A stretch of 64,000 bases of DNA, taken from NCBI RefSeq assembly GCF_022213955.1, contig NZ_JAKNTW010000033.1, forward strand, positions 1 through 64,000, written 5' to 3'. The notes under the pieces were generated by a model. That model worked only from the letters and a program-made list of their open reading frames with translations. It searched no databases and was not told the origin of the DNA. Every line of letters begins with the position of its first letter. Within the stretch, counting starts at the first letter, position 1. Positions 43,370 to 50,663 of the stretch are shown piece by piece. The stretch comes from Dolomitihabitans soli. GTDB lineage: Bacteria; Actinomycetota; Actinomycetes; Streptosporangiales; Streptosporangiaceae. The position numbers and the translations under genes are program-made.

Positions 43370-44077
43370 CTAGGCCGGCGCGTACCGCTTGGCCCGCAGC
43401 ACGACCGGCACGACCCGATCGCCGATGTGCAGGCTCACCTGGTCGCCCGGCTTGTGGCTCTCCACCCAGAAGTCCAGGTCGTCCAGGCTGTCGAAGAGGA
43501 AGTCGTCGGCGGCGCGGATGATGTCCCCCGCGCGCACCCCGGCGAGATCCGCGGGCGCTCCGAGGGCCACGTCCTGCACCAGCATGCCCTGGCCGCGGAC
43601 CGCTCCGATGGGGATCACGCCGAGCTCGGTCGCGTGCATGGTGTGGTAGCTCTTCGGGGTGCCGTCCAGGTAGTCGGCGAGCAGGTCCAGGAAGTGGTCC
43701 CAGTGGTGACGGAAGCCGTCGTGTTCGAACCTGCCGGGGCCGTCGGCGGGGAAGCCGTCCTGCTGCAGGGTCAGCCGGGTGTGCCCGTCGCCGTGGTCGG
43801 ACAGCTCGAAGACCATCCGGATGTCGGCCTCCAGGGCGACCAGGCCGACCACCAGCTCCAGCCGCTCGTACCGCTCCAGGACGTCGATCCGCCCGGAGAA
43901 GACGACCGGCTTGCGGGCGCCGGCGTCGTACATCCAGCAGAAGGCGGCTCCGGGCCGCTCCGGCATGATGGCGCCCACCACGCCCAGCCAGTGCTCGGCC
44001 GCGTCGGTGTCGAACAAGGTCTGCCAGACCTTCTCCCTGGAATACCGCAGAACACGTTCGTAACTGTTGCTCAACAT
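43370..44077 (-). CDS. SRPBCC-domain protein fused to a PDZ domain
   Basis: 235 residues, CAAGGAG before the ATG. Residues 1-140 (SNSYERVLRYSREKVWQTLFDTDAAEHWLG... FRHHWDHFLDLLADYL) are an AHSA1/SRPBCC fold, a hydrophobic-ligand cavity also used by cyclases and aromatases. Residues about 150-235 (GVIPIGAVRGQGMLVQDVALGAPADLAGVRAGDIIRAADDF) are a PDZ domain, which binds C-terminal peptide tails. In this locus a PDZ next to a ligand cavity suggests a peptide-handling or maturation role, as inference only. It lies three bases after the exporter gene. Confidence 0.75.
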   Translation of the reverse strand: MLSNSYERVLRYSREKVWQTLFDTDAAEHWLGVVGAIMPERPGAAFCWMYDAGARKPVVFSGRIDVLERYERLELVVGLVALEADIRMVFELSDHGDGHTRLTLQQDGFPADGPGRFEHDGFRHHWDHFLDLLADYLDGTPKSYHTMHATELGVIPIGAVRGQGMLVQDVALGAPADLAGVRAGDIIRAADDFLFDSLDDLDFWVESHKPGDQVSLHIGDRVVPVVLRAKRYAPA

Positions 44078-44080
44078 CGC

Positions 44081-45388
44081 TTACTCCTTGGTGTCGGTTT
44101 CGGTCTGACTCTGGTCGAGCAGTTGGTTGACCCGGGCGCGGGTGATCGTGAAGGCGGCCAGTACGGCGAGCAGCAACAGGATCAGACCGGCGACCACGAA
44201 GGAGGCGCGCAGCCCGGCGGTCGACGCCAGGACGCCGCCGAGCAGTGCGCCGAACGGCATGCCGCCGTAGGTGACGAGCCGGTGGACGCCGCTGACCCGG
44301 CCCAGCAGGTGATCGGGGGTGCCCGCCTGCCTCAGCGACATCTGGTTGACGTTCCAGACCGCGGCGGCGAATCCGGCCAGGATCTCGCCGGCGCCGGCGA
44401 TCCACACGTTCGGCGCGACGGCGGTGATCAGGCAGGCGAGACCGGCTCCGGTCAACGCCAGTTTCAGGCTGAGCGCGCTGCCGAACCACCGGTTGAACCG
44501 GCCGACCTGCGCGGCTCCGTAGAGCGCGCCGAACGAGCCCACCGCGAGCAGCAGGCTGAAGCCGATCGCGCCCTGGCCCAGCTCCTGCTGCGCGAACAGG
44601 ACGAAGATCGCGCTCTGCGCCAGGCACGCCACGTTGAACAGGCCCGCGATGCCGGTGATCGCCCGCAACATCGGTTGCCGCCACAGCCAGGCCACGCCCT
44701 CGGTGAGGGAGCTCCGCATGCTGGTCCCGCCGTACACGTTCCGGGACACGTGGTAGTCGCCGCGCATCCTGCGGATCAGGAACGCGCTGAGCACGAAGGA
44801 CAGCGCGTCGGCCACGAACGGCAACGGCCGGAACGCGCTGAACAGCAGGCCGCCCAGCGGAGGCCCGACGAAGGACTCGGTGGTGGTTCGCGTGCCCACG
44901 AGCCAGGAGTTGGCCTTCTGGATCTGCTCGGGGTGGGTGGAGACCACCTTGGGGAGCACGGCTGAGCTGGCGCTGTCGAACATGGTGTCGGCGATGGCGA
45001 GCAGGAAGCCCACCACCATCAGTAGCAGGATGCTCGCCCAGCCCATCAGGACGGCCGCCGCCAGAGCCATCGTGAGACCCGCCCTGACCAGGTCGGACAC
45101 CCACATGGCGCGCTTACGGTCCCACCGGTCGGCCATCACCCCCGCGGGCAGGGCGAACACCAGCCAGGGCACCCGGCTGGCGAGGACCACCCCGGCGACC
45201 ACCATGGGGTCGCTGGACAGCGAGGCGGCCAGCAACGGAAGGGCCGCGGAGGAGATCCCGCTGCCGAGGAACGACACCCCCGACGCGCCCCAGAGGGCGG
45301 GAAAGTCCGGTGCGAAGGACCCGAAGAACGAGCGACGGGGGGGCCCGGGAGGATCCGGCGCCACGCGACTCTCGGTGACGTTCGTCAT
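44081..45388 (-). CDS. MFS exporter
   Basis: 435 residues. The ATG at 45388 is preferred over a GTG three bases upstream because GGGAGG then has proper spacing; the ATG overlaps the stop of the 51-residue ORF (TGATG). Twelve membrane segments are inferred. DRWDRKRAMWVSD is the loop 2-3 motif and the type is DHA3 (macrolide efflux-like). It is the probable exporter and self-resistance protein for the locus's peptide product. Confidence 0.88.
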   Translation of the reverse strand: MTNVTESRVAPDPPGPPRRSFFGSFAPDFPALWGASGVSFLGSGISSAALPLLAASLSSDPMVVAGVVLASRVPWLVFALPAGVMADRWDRKRAMWVSDLVRAGLTMALAAAVLMGWASILLLMVVGFLLAIADTMFDSASSAVLPKVVSTHPEQIQKANSWLVGTRTTTESFVGPPLGGLLFSAFRPLPFVADALSFVLSAFLIRRMRGDYHVSRNVYGGTSMRSSLTEGVAWLWRQPMLRAITGIAGLFNVACLAQSAIFVLFAQQELGQGAIGFSLLLAVGSFGALYGAAQVGRFNRWFGSALSLKLALTGAGLACLITAVAPNVWIAGAGEILAGFAAAVWNVNQMSLRQAGTPDHLLGRVSGVHRLVTYGGMPFGALLGGVLASTAGLRASFVVAGLILLLLAVLAAFTITRARVNQLLDQSQTETDTKE

Positions 45389-45543
45389 CACATCCTCCCT
45401 TCGGCCGGCGCGGCTGGAGATCCGGCGGATGCCCGGCTCGGCGAGTGCCGGTCGCCGAGCTCGCGCCGGGGAGGGCAGGACCGGTCCGGGACGGGCGACG
45501 TGCCCATGCTCCGGAACTTGAGCTGTCGGTGCGTGTACGGCAT
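45388..45543 (-). CDS. 51-residue ORF inside the RiPP-type locus
   Basis: Starts MPYTHRQLKFRSMGTSPVPD with GGAAGG seven bases upstream. Later residues are Arg, Ser, Pro and Ala rich, with one Cys (DRSCPP). Its stop overlaps the exporter start and its start is 16 bases after the previous gene, so it sits snugly in the transcript. It is unrecognised. It could be a second precursor, a small partner of the 399-residue protein, or a coupling leader for the exporter. Confidence 0.45.
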   Translation of the reverse strand: MPYTHRQLKFRSMGTSPVPDRSCPPRRELGDRHSPSRASAGSPAAPAEGRM

Positions 45544-45559
45544 GTTCGTCCTTCCGGGA

Positions 45560-46759
45560 TCAATGGGTTGCCGGGTCGAGATCGCGGCACAGGAGCCGGG
45601 CGCGGGCCGCGTCGTCCGGCCGGCCCAGCTGTTCCGCGCACACCGCCGCCGCGTTGGCCGCCATCGCCCCGCGCAGCGTGCCGGAACCGGCGGCCTGCCA
45701 GAAGACGCCGTGTGCCGCCTCCCAGTCGTCTCGGGCCGCCAGGTAGTGCCCGATCGCGTAGAGCGGTTCCGGGTCGACCGGATCCAGCGTCAGCAGTTGC
45801 TCCACGGCGTCGGCTGGTGCGCTCGCCTTACCTGTGAGGGTGTCCAGCTTGAGGTGGGCCTCGAGCACGAGCCCACGGTTCTCCCGCTGGTAGTGGGTCC
45901 GCACCGGGTCGTCGACGAGCCCCGCCAGGGCGTCGTCGTGCCGCAGGGCCTCCCGCATGTGGCCGACCACCGTCTCGTGATCGCCTCCGGACAGCTCGTG
46001 CAACGCGGCCGCGCGGTGATGGCGGCTGCGCACGAGGTGCGCCAGCCACGCCGGCTCCGCGTGCAGGTCGTCCGCGGCCTTGCCCGCCACGCCGAGCCAC
46101 CGGCCCGCGGCCGTCGGATCGCGGGTGTCGCGGGACTTGGCGGAGACGAGCTGCAGCGCCGCGAGGGTGCGCAGCGCCGGCCGTACGGCGTGCTCGGCCA
46201 GCCAGGCGAAGATCTTGGCGGGCACCGGCGACTTCCGGTTGAGCTGGAAGGCGGCCCGGCCCGCTTCGTAGGCCAGGTGCTGGCGCAGCGGATCGCCGCT
46301 GGGGAACAGGGTGGGCAGGAGGCCGACGACGTGACGGTGGAAGCCGAGCTGCGTCAGCAGCATGACGACCACGATCCTGTCGGGGACCGGGAGCTCCTGC
46401 CAGTGGTCGAGGAACCGCACGAGTGCCCGCCACCGCGGGGTGCGCAGGTGCTCCGGCAGCTGCTCGGGCCGGCCGCACTGGTGTTCATGGGCCCTGGCCT
46501 GGGCGACGACCTGGTAGCGGGAGCTGGTCACCGAGACGGTGCTGAACCAGCTCGGCGCCTCCAGCTCGTCCTCACCCGTCAACATGCGGGCGAGGTGGAC
46601 GGCGTGCAGGGAGCGCAGCGGAGCGGGGTCCGCGTCGGACAGATCGATCCACGCCGACCAGCGGCGGGCGAGCTCGGCCACGTCGAGCGTCTCCACCTCG
46701 GGAAACCGCAGTTCCCCGAACGACTGGGACTCGTCGCGACGGTAGGCGAATGTGAGCAC
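45560..46759 (-). CDS. Unknown 399-residue helical-repeat protein of the RiPP-type locus
   Basis: GTG start with TAGGAG six bases upstream; nine bases after the YcaO stop. Opens LTFAYRRDESQSFGELRFPEVETLDVAELARRW, then mostly alpha-helical with Ala/Leu-rich repeats of about 34-40 residues (AGRWLGVAGKAADDLHAEP; LEAHLKLDTLTGK; DWEAAHGVFWQAAG; AMAANAAAVCAEQLGRPDDAARA) like TPR units. I see no catalytic motif. Position between YcaO and exporter suggests a scaffold or precursor-recognition protein for the YcaO, which has no other partner here. The family is not recognised. Confidence 0.7.
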   Translation of the reverse strand: MLTFAYRRDESQSFGELRFPEVETLDVAELARRWSAWIDLSDADPAPLRSLHAVHLARMLTGEDELEAPSWFSTVSVTSSRYQVVAQARAHEHQCGRPEQLPEHLRTPRWRALVRFLDHWQELPVPDRIVVVMLLTQLGFHRHVVGLLPTLFPSGDPLRQHLAYEAGRAAFQLNRKSPVPAKIFAWLAEHAVRPALRTLAALQLVSAKSRDTRDPTAAGRWLGVAGKAADDLHAEPAWLAHLVRSRHHRAAALHELSGGDHETVVGHMREALRHDDALAGLVDDPVRTHYQRENRGLVLEAHLKLDTLTGKASAPADAVEQLLTLDPVDPEPLYAIGHYLAARDDWEAAHGVFWQAAGSGTLRGAMAANAAAVCAEQLGRPDDAARARLLCRDLDPATH

Positions 46760-46768
46760 GGGGAACTC

Positions 46769-47821
46769 CTAGGCGAGGGGGCAGGGCAGGCCGGCGGGTG
46801 GGGTGAGCGGCTCGACGACCTCATAGCCATGGCAGACGACGCGGTGCACCACGTACTCGCCGATCGTGGGCAACGCCACGTCCACCGGCTGGCGGCCGAA
46901 CAACTCCTCCGCCGCGTCCACGAGGGTCATCAGGTCGGCTGACGTGCTTCTGGCGGTGCCGCTGCCGACGGTACGGGCGGCGACGAACCGCAGGTGGGCC
47001 TCGCTGGCGGCCACGGCGGCCAGTCCTTTGGCGTGGTCCAGACTCGGGGCCGACCCCTGAGGGCGTGCCGAGCCGAGCGCGAGCCGGGCCGCGGTGGCCT
47101 CGAACACCGCGTGCCGTACGGCCTCGGCGGTGTCGCCACGGGCCGCCGCGCCGCAGGTGAGCACGGTGCCGTCGAGGCGGTGCAGGAACGCCACGACCAC
47201 GTCGGGACGAACGCCTGCCACGCGTAGGGTGCGCAACGCGACGTGGCGCTCGCGCAGCGAGTCGAGGAACGCGGGCGGCAGTGTCGCGGTGTGCAGATGA
47301 TCAAGGTCCTCGAACAGGATGTCGCCGGTGCGCCACCCGCTCACCAGCACGTGCCGCTCGATCACCTCCCGCAGGGCCGTCTCCTGTGCCTGCCGGTGGC
47401 CGAGCCCGGCGGCGCTGCCGGCCGAGGTCTGCACGCACCACCGGACCTCACCCTGCGGCGGGTCCCAGCCGAGGAAGACCGCCTGCGCCGGCACCGCGAT
47501 CTCGGCGCCGTCGCGCAGGCCGTGCCCGAGCACCCAGCTCGTCGGGGGAGAGCCCGCCCCCAGCCAGGCGGCGGGCTCGATCCGGGGGCGGTCTCCGGGG
47601 TCCGCCAGTACGGGCAGCACCCCGGCGGCGGACACGTGGCTCATCCGCTCCACGTACTCGCCGGTCGCGCGTAGTGCCGCACGCCCGGCATCGGCGTCGC
47701 AGGCACCGCCGCTCGTTCCGTCGTCGCCGGTCACCCAGGCGACATGGACGGAACCGTTGATCAGTGGGCGCACCGTGGGGCGCGGCATGCTCGTCGCCTG
47801 CGAAGGGCTGTTCTGTCCCAT
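46769..47821 (-). CDS. YcaO-family ATP-dependent peptide cyclodehydratase/amidine synthase
   Basis: 350 residues from the ATG at 47821 (GAGGTGAAG upstream). YcaO proteins use ATP to activate peptide backbone amides, giving azolines, thioamides or amidines. ATP-site signatures are present: Glu55 and Glu58-Arg59 in GEYVERMS, TSAGSAAGLGHRQAQETAL (about 132-150), and Glu152/Glu155-Arg156 in REVIERHVL. The C-terminus ends GLPCPLA, short of the PxPxP tail of azoline-forming members. It is shorter than most (about 400-450). No E1/ThiF-like, dehydrogenase or TfuA gene is nearby, which points to a stand-alone type as in bottromycin pathways. Confidence 0.88.
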   Translation of the reverse strand: MGQNSPSQATSMPRPTVRPLINGSVHVAWVTGDDGTSGGACDADAGRAALRATGEYVERMSHVSAAGVLPVLADPGDRPRIEPAAWLGAGSPPTSWVLGHGLRDGAEIAVPAQAVFLGWDPPQGEVRWCVQTSAGSAAGLGHRQAQETALREVIERHVLVSGWRTGDILFEDLDHLHTATLPPAFLDSLRERHVALRTLRVAGVRPDVVVAFLHRLDGTVLTCGAAARGDTAEAVRHAVFEATAARLALGSARPQGSAPSLDHAKGLAAVAASEAHLRFVAARTVGSGTARSTSADLMTLVDAAEELFGRQPVDVALPTIGEYVVHRVVCHGYEVVEPLTPPAGLPCPLA

Positions 47822-47881
47822 GTTCTTCACCTCGATTCCGGCTGTGATTTCGGTTGTGATTTCTGCTGTTCGGACGATTGG

Positions 47882-47915
47882 CGTGGGGGCGTTGGCTGGG
47901 CGACCCGCCCCCACG
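47882..47915 (-). terminator. Hairpin between precursor and YcaO genes (attenuator-like)
   Basis: CGTGGGGGCG and CGCCCCCACG form a perfect 10-bp stem with a 14-base loop, 63 bases after the precursor stop and 60 before the YcaO start. There is no T-tract. Partial terminators here are common in RiPP operons, raising precursor over enzyme transcript. Confidence 0.65.
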
Positions 47916-47977
47916 ACGTCAGCGGCTCCGCTCCTCCCGGTCGCAGGGCGATGAGCGATCCACGTCGTGTGCCGGGC

Positions 47978-48058
47978 CTAGTAGGACTTGGTCCCGAGCA
48001 CGTCGAACTCCTGCGCCTCTTCGTCGACCTGACCGAGGTCCCAGATGTTGGAATCCAT
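47978..48058 (-). CDS. RiPP precursor peptide, 26 residues
   Basis: ATG at 48058 with a strong GGGGAGG eight bases upstream in an A-rich leader. The peptide begins MDSNIWDLGQ, has an acidic middle (VDEEAQ), and ends EFDVLGTKSY followed by TAG. It holds two Thr/Ser near the C-terminus (Thr23, Ser25), one near the N-terminus (Ser3) and no Cys. The acidic leader-like part, the short polar C-terminal tail, and the position first in a YcaO transcript make it the precursor candidate. The core is probably the C-terminal LGTKSY region, though N-terminal core with a C-terminal follower, as in bottromycin, cannot be excluded. Confidence 0.75.
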   Translation of the reverse strand: MDSNIWDLGQVDEEAQEFDVLGTKSY

Positions 48059-48544
48059 GTATTTTCACCTCCCCTTTCGGTTTGCCTTGATTTGCTTTTG
48101 TGGTGCTTTCCTTGCATTTCCAACTTTGCGGCCTGGGGAGGGCTGAAACCAGGATTTCGGACGTCAGCAAGCTGCCTGCGGTTGCCGTTTCCTGCCACGC
48201 CCACGCCGGGCGGCGGCGACGCATCTCAGGTAGGTGCTCCCTGTAGGGGACGCGGATGCGCGTCGCAGGGGATCCGGTGCCGGGTGCCGGGGGCACGGGT
48301 GACGTGCGTGTCATCCTCCCGCACGGGCCCGACAGCCTGTTGTGTCCACGCGAGGGCACCGGGTGTCGAGGCGGCCGGTACTGCCTGCCGTACGGGCATC
48401 TGGGAGAGGGGGAGACGCGGTACGGGAGGCGGGGCCGCGGACACTGACGGCGCGGCGTACCGACGGGTCGAAGGGAGGGCAGGGGCGCGGATGGCCACGG
48501 CAGGATGGGGTGGCGCGATGCCTGGTGTAATCGGAAATCGCTAT
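48059..48544 (-). promoter_or_regulatory. Leader and upstream region of the RiPP-type locus
   Basis: About 490 bases without a convincing gene. The part nearest the precursor (48059-48125) is AT-rich for this genome and A-rich on the transcribed strand (AAAGCACCACAAAAGCAAAT), as expected for a long, well-translated leader; the promoter should lie at about 48100-48160. Farther upstream only low-quality short frames exist. No operator palindrome was found. Confidence 0.45.
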
Positions 48545-48584
48545 GCCGTACCCCGATGCGAAAAGCCTGCGAAAGGGGTACGGC
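48545..48584 (-). terminator. Terminator after the second sugar-importer operon
   Basis: GCCGTACCCC (48545) and GGGGTACGGC (48575-48584) form a perfect 10-bp stem with a 20-base loop, 12 bases after the stop of the minus-strand permease gene. It separates that operon from the RiPP-type locus. Confidence 0.75.
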
Positions 48585-48596
48585 GCGGCGAAACGG

Positions 48597-49493
48597 TCAG
48601 CCCTTCACGGCGCCGATGACGACTCCCTTGGTGAAGTGCTTCTGCACGAAGGGATAGATGAACAACACCGGGACCAACGCGATGACGACGATCGCCATCT
48701 GGATCGCCAGGCTCGGCGGCAGCGCCTGCCCGACCGTGGTGACGCCGCCCTGACCGGCGTAGATGGACTGGCCCTGGAGGACGTACTGGCGCAGCACGAG
48801 TTGCAGCGGCCACTTGGCGTTGTCGTTGATGTAGAGGACCGCGTTGAAGAAGGCGTTCCAGTAGCCGACGGCGTAGAAGAGCCCGATGACGGCGATGACG
48901 CCCTTGGACATCGGCAGCACGATCCGCCACATGATGGTGTACTCGGTGGCCCCGTCGATCCGTGCGCTGTCGGTCACCTCCTGCGGGATGTTCATGAAGA
49001 ACGCCCGCATGACCACCAGGTTGAAGGCCCACACGGCGGTCGGCAGGATCAGCGACCAGTAGCTGTCCACCAGGCCGAGCGAGCTGACCACCAGATAACT
49101 CGGGATCATGCCGGGCACGAACAGGAAGGTCAGCAGGATCATGAACAGGATCGGCCGGTGCAGCACCGACCCGGTCCGGGACAGCCCGTAGGCCGCCAGT
49201 ACGGTCACCACCAGGCTGAGCGCGGTGCCCACGGCGGTGACGCCCAGGCTGACCAGCACCGCCCGGGTCACCACGCCACCGGAGAAGAGTTCCCGGTAGG
49301 CGGCCAGGGACAGCCCGCCGGGCCGGGTGACCAGGCCACCCGCCTCGGTCACGGCCTCCTGCGTGGAGAAGCTGGTCAGCACCACCATGTAGATCGGAAA
49401 CAGGACGCTGACCACGATGAGCGTCAGGAGCACGCCTTTGGCGGTACGGCCCGCGGGGCTCGGCCGCTCCATCCAGGCCGGTGAAGTCGTCAT
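48597..49493 (-). CDS. ABC sugar importer permease (MalG/LplC-like)
   Basis: 298 residues from the ATG at 49493 (AAGGAG upstream). Six membrane segments, EAA loop DSARIDGATEYTIMWRIVLPMSKG and closing VQKHFTKGVVIGAVKG. Last gene of the importer operon, 132 bases after the LplB-like permease. That gap contains a CCCCTGCC/GGCGGGG hairpin (about 49514-49532) and a second ribosome-like AGGGGAGGAATTC, but no gene. Confidence 0.92.
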   Translation of the reverse strand: MTTSPAWMERPSPAGRTAKGVLLTLIVVSVLFPIYMVVLTSFSTQEAVTEAGGLVTRPGGLSLAAYRELFSGGVVTRAVLVSLGVTAVGTALSLVVTVLAAYGLSRTGSVLHRPILFMILLTFLFVPGMIPSYLVVSSLGLVDSYWSLILPTAVWAFNLVVMRAFFMNIPQEVTDSARIDGATEYTIMWRIVLPMSKGVIAVIGLFYAVGYWNAFFNAVLYINDNAKWPLQLVLRQYVLQGQSIYAGQGGVTTVGQALPPSLAIQMAIVVIALVPVLFIYPFVQKHFTKGVVIGAVKG

Positions 49494-49625
49494 CGAAACT
49501 CCTTGAGCGTGGATGCCCCTGCCTCCAGGCGGGGGAGGAGTCATCCTCGTCGACGGGCGGTTGGCGGTGGAGCAGGAATCCGCACGGGCGACCGTGGAAT
49601 CTCCCTGTTCACGAAGGGGAGGAAT

Positions 49626-50663
49626 TCAAGATTTCTTGTAGATGCCCTGCTCGCCGAATCGATGGGCGACCTTGTTGGCTATCACGATCAGAATGAGGCC
49701 GACGATGCCCTTGACCAGGCCGGCCGCCGCGCCGTAGCTCCACTCGCCGGTGAGCAGCGTCCGCCAGTAGACGAAGGTGTCGAGCACCTCCGCGGCGTCC
49801 CTGCCGACCGCGTCGCGTTGCAGGAAGAACTGCTCGAAGCCGACGTTGAGCGCGTCGCCGAGGCGGAGGATCAGCAACAGGATGATCACCGGGCGCAGGC
49901 CGGGCAGCGTGATGTGCAGCATCCGCTGCCACCGGGTCGCGCCGTCGACCGCCGCCGCCTCGTACAGGTGCGGGTTGATCGCGGCCAGGGCGGCCAGGAA
50001 GATGATCGTTCCCCAGCCGGCGTCCTTCCAGATGGTCTCGGCGGTGACCAGCAGGATGAACGTGTCGGGGTTCGTCATGAGGTCGACGCCCTGGAAACCG
50101 TTGTCGCGCAGCACCTGGGACAGCAGCCCGGCGCCGCCGAACATCTGCTGGAACAGCGTGACGACCAGCACCCAGGAGAAGAAGTGCGGCATGTAGACGA
50201 TGCTCTGCACGACCAGCCGCACCCGGCGGTTCATGATGCTGTCCAGCAGGATCGCCAGCATGATCGGGATCGGGAAGTAGAAGATGAGCTGGAAGACCAT
50301 GATGGTCAGCGTGTTGATGGTCGCGTCCCAGAAGCTGGCGTCGAGCATCAGCCACTGGAAGTTCGAGAACCCGACCCACGGGCTGTCCGCGATGCCGACG
50401 TAGGGCGAGTAGTCCTGGAAGGCGATGACGCTGCCGAGGATCGGCACGTAGTAGAAGATCACCAGCAGGGCGATGGCCGGCAGGGTCATCATCAGCAGCG
50501 GCCAGTCGCGTCTCAGCCTGGCCCGCAGCGGCGACCGATTCTTCCGACCAGCGTTCTTCCGACTTGCGCGAACGGGTCGCTTGGGGACATCGTTTGTAGT
50601 GCCGGTCCCGGCGGGTGAGGTCAGGTCACCCGCCGGGCCGGTCTTCGAGCGACTGCTAGGCAC
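49626..50663 (-). CDS. ABC sugar importer permease (LplB-like)
   Basis: 345 residues from a GTG that overlaps the binding-protein stop. A basic cytoplasmic N-terminus of about 55 residues precedes six membrane segments. The EAA loop is EAAAVDGATRWQRMLHITLPGLRP. VIAFQDYSPYVGIADSPWVGFSNF and the C-terminal VANKVAHRFGEQGIYKKS type are typical of LplB permeases, which take up complex plant or host oligosaccharides with a large binding protein. Confidence 0.92.
   Translation of the reverse strand: MPSSRSKTGPAGDLTSPAGTGTTNDVPKRPVRASRKNAGRKNRSPLRARLRRDWPLLMMTLPAIALLVIFYYVPILGSVIAFQDYSPYVGIADSPWVGFSNFQWLMLDASFWDATINTLTIMVFQLIFYFPIPIMLAILLDSIMNRRVRLVVQSIVYMPHFFSWVLVVTLFQQMFGGAGLLSQVLRDNGFQGVDLMTNPDTFILLVTAETIWKDAGWGTIIFLAALAAINPHLYEAAAVDGATRWQRMLHITLPGLRPVIILLLILRLGDALNVGFEQFFLQRDAVGRDAAEVLDTFVYWRTLLTGEWSYGAAAGLVKGIVGLILIVIANKVAHRFGEQGIYKKS

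Noticed and set aside
48226-48498. 90-codon minus-strand frame upstream of the RiPP precursor as a possible second precursor or regulator
   Set aside because: Pro/Ala/Arg composition, no ribosome site, no motif shared with the precursor.
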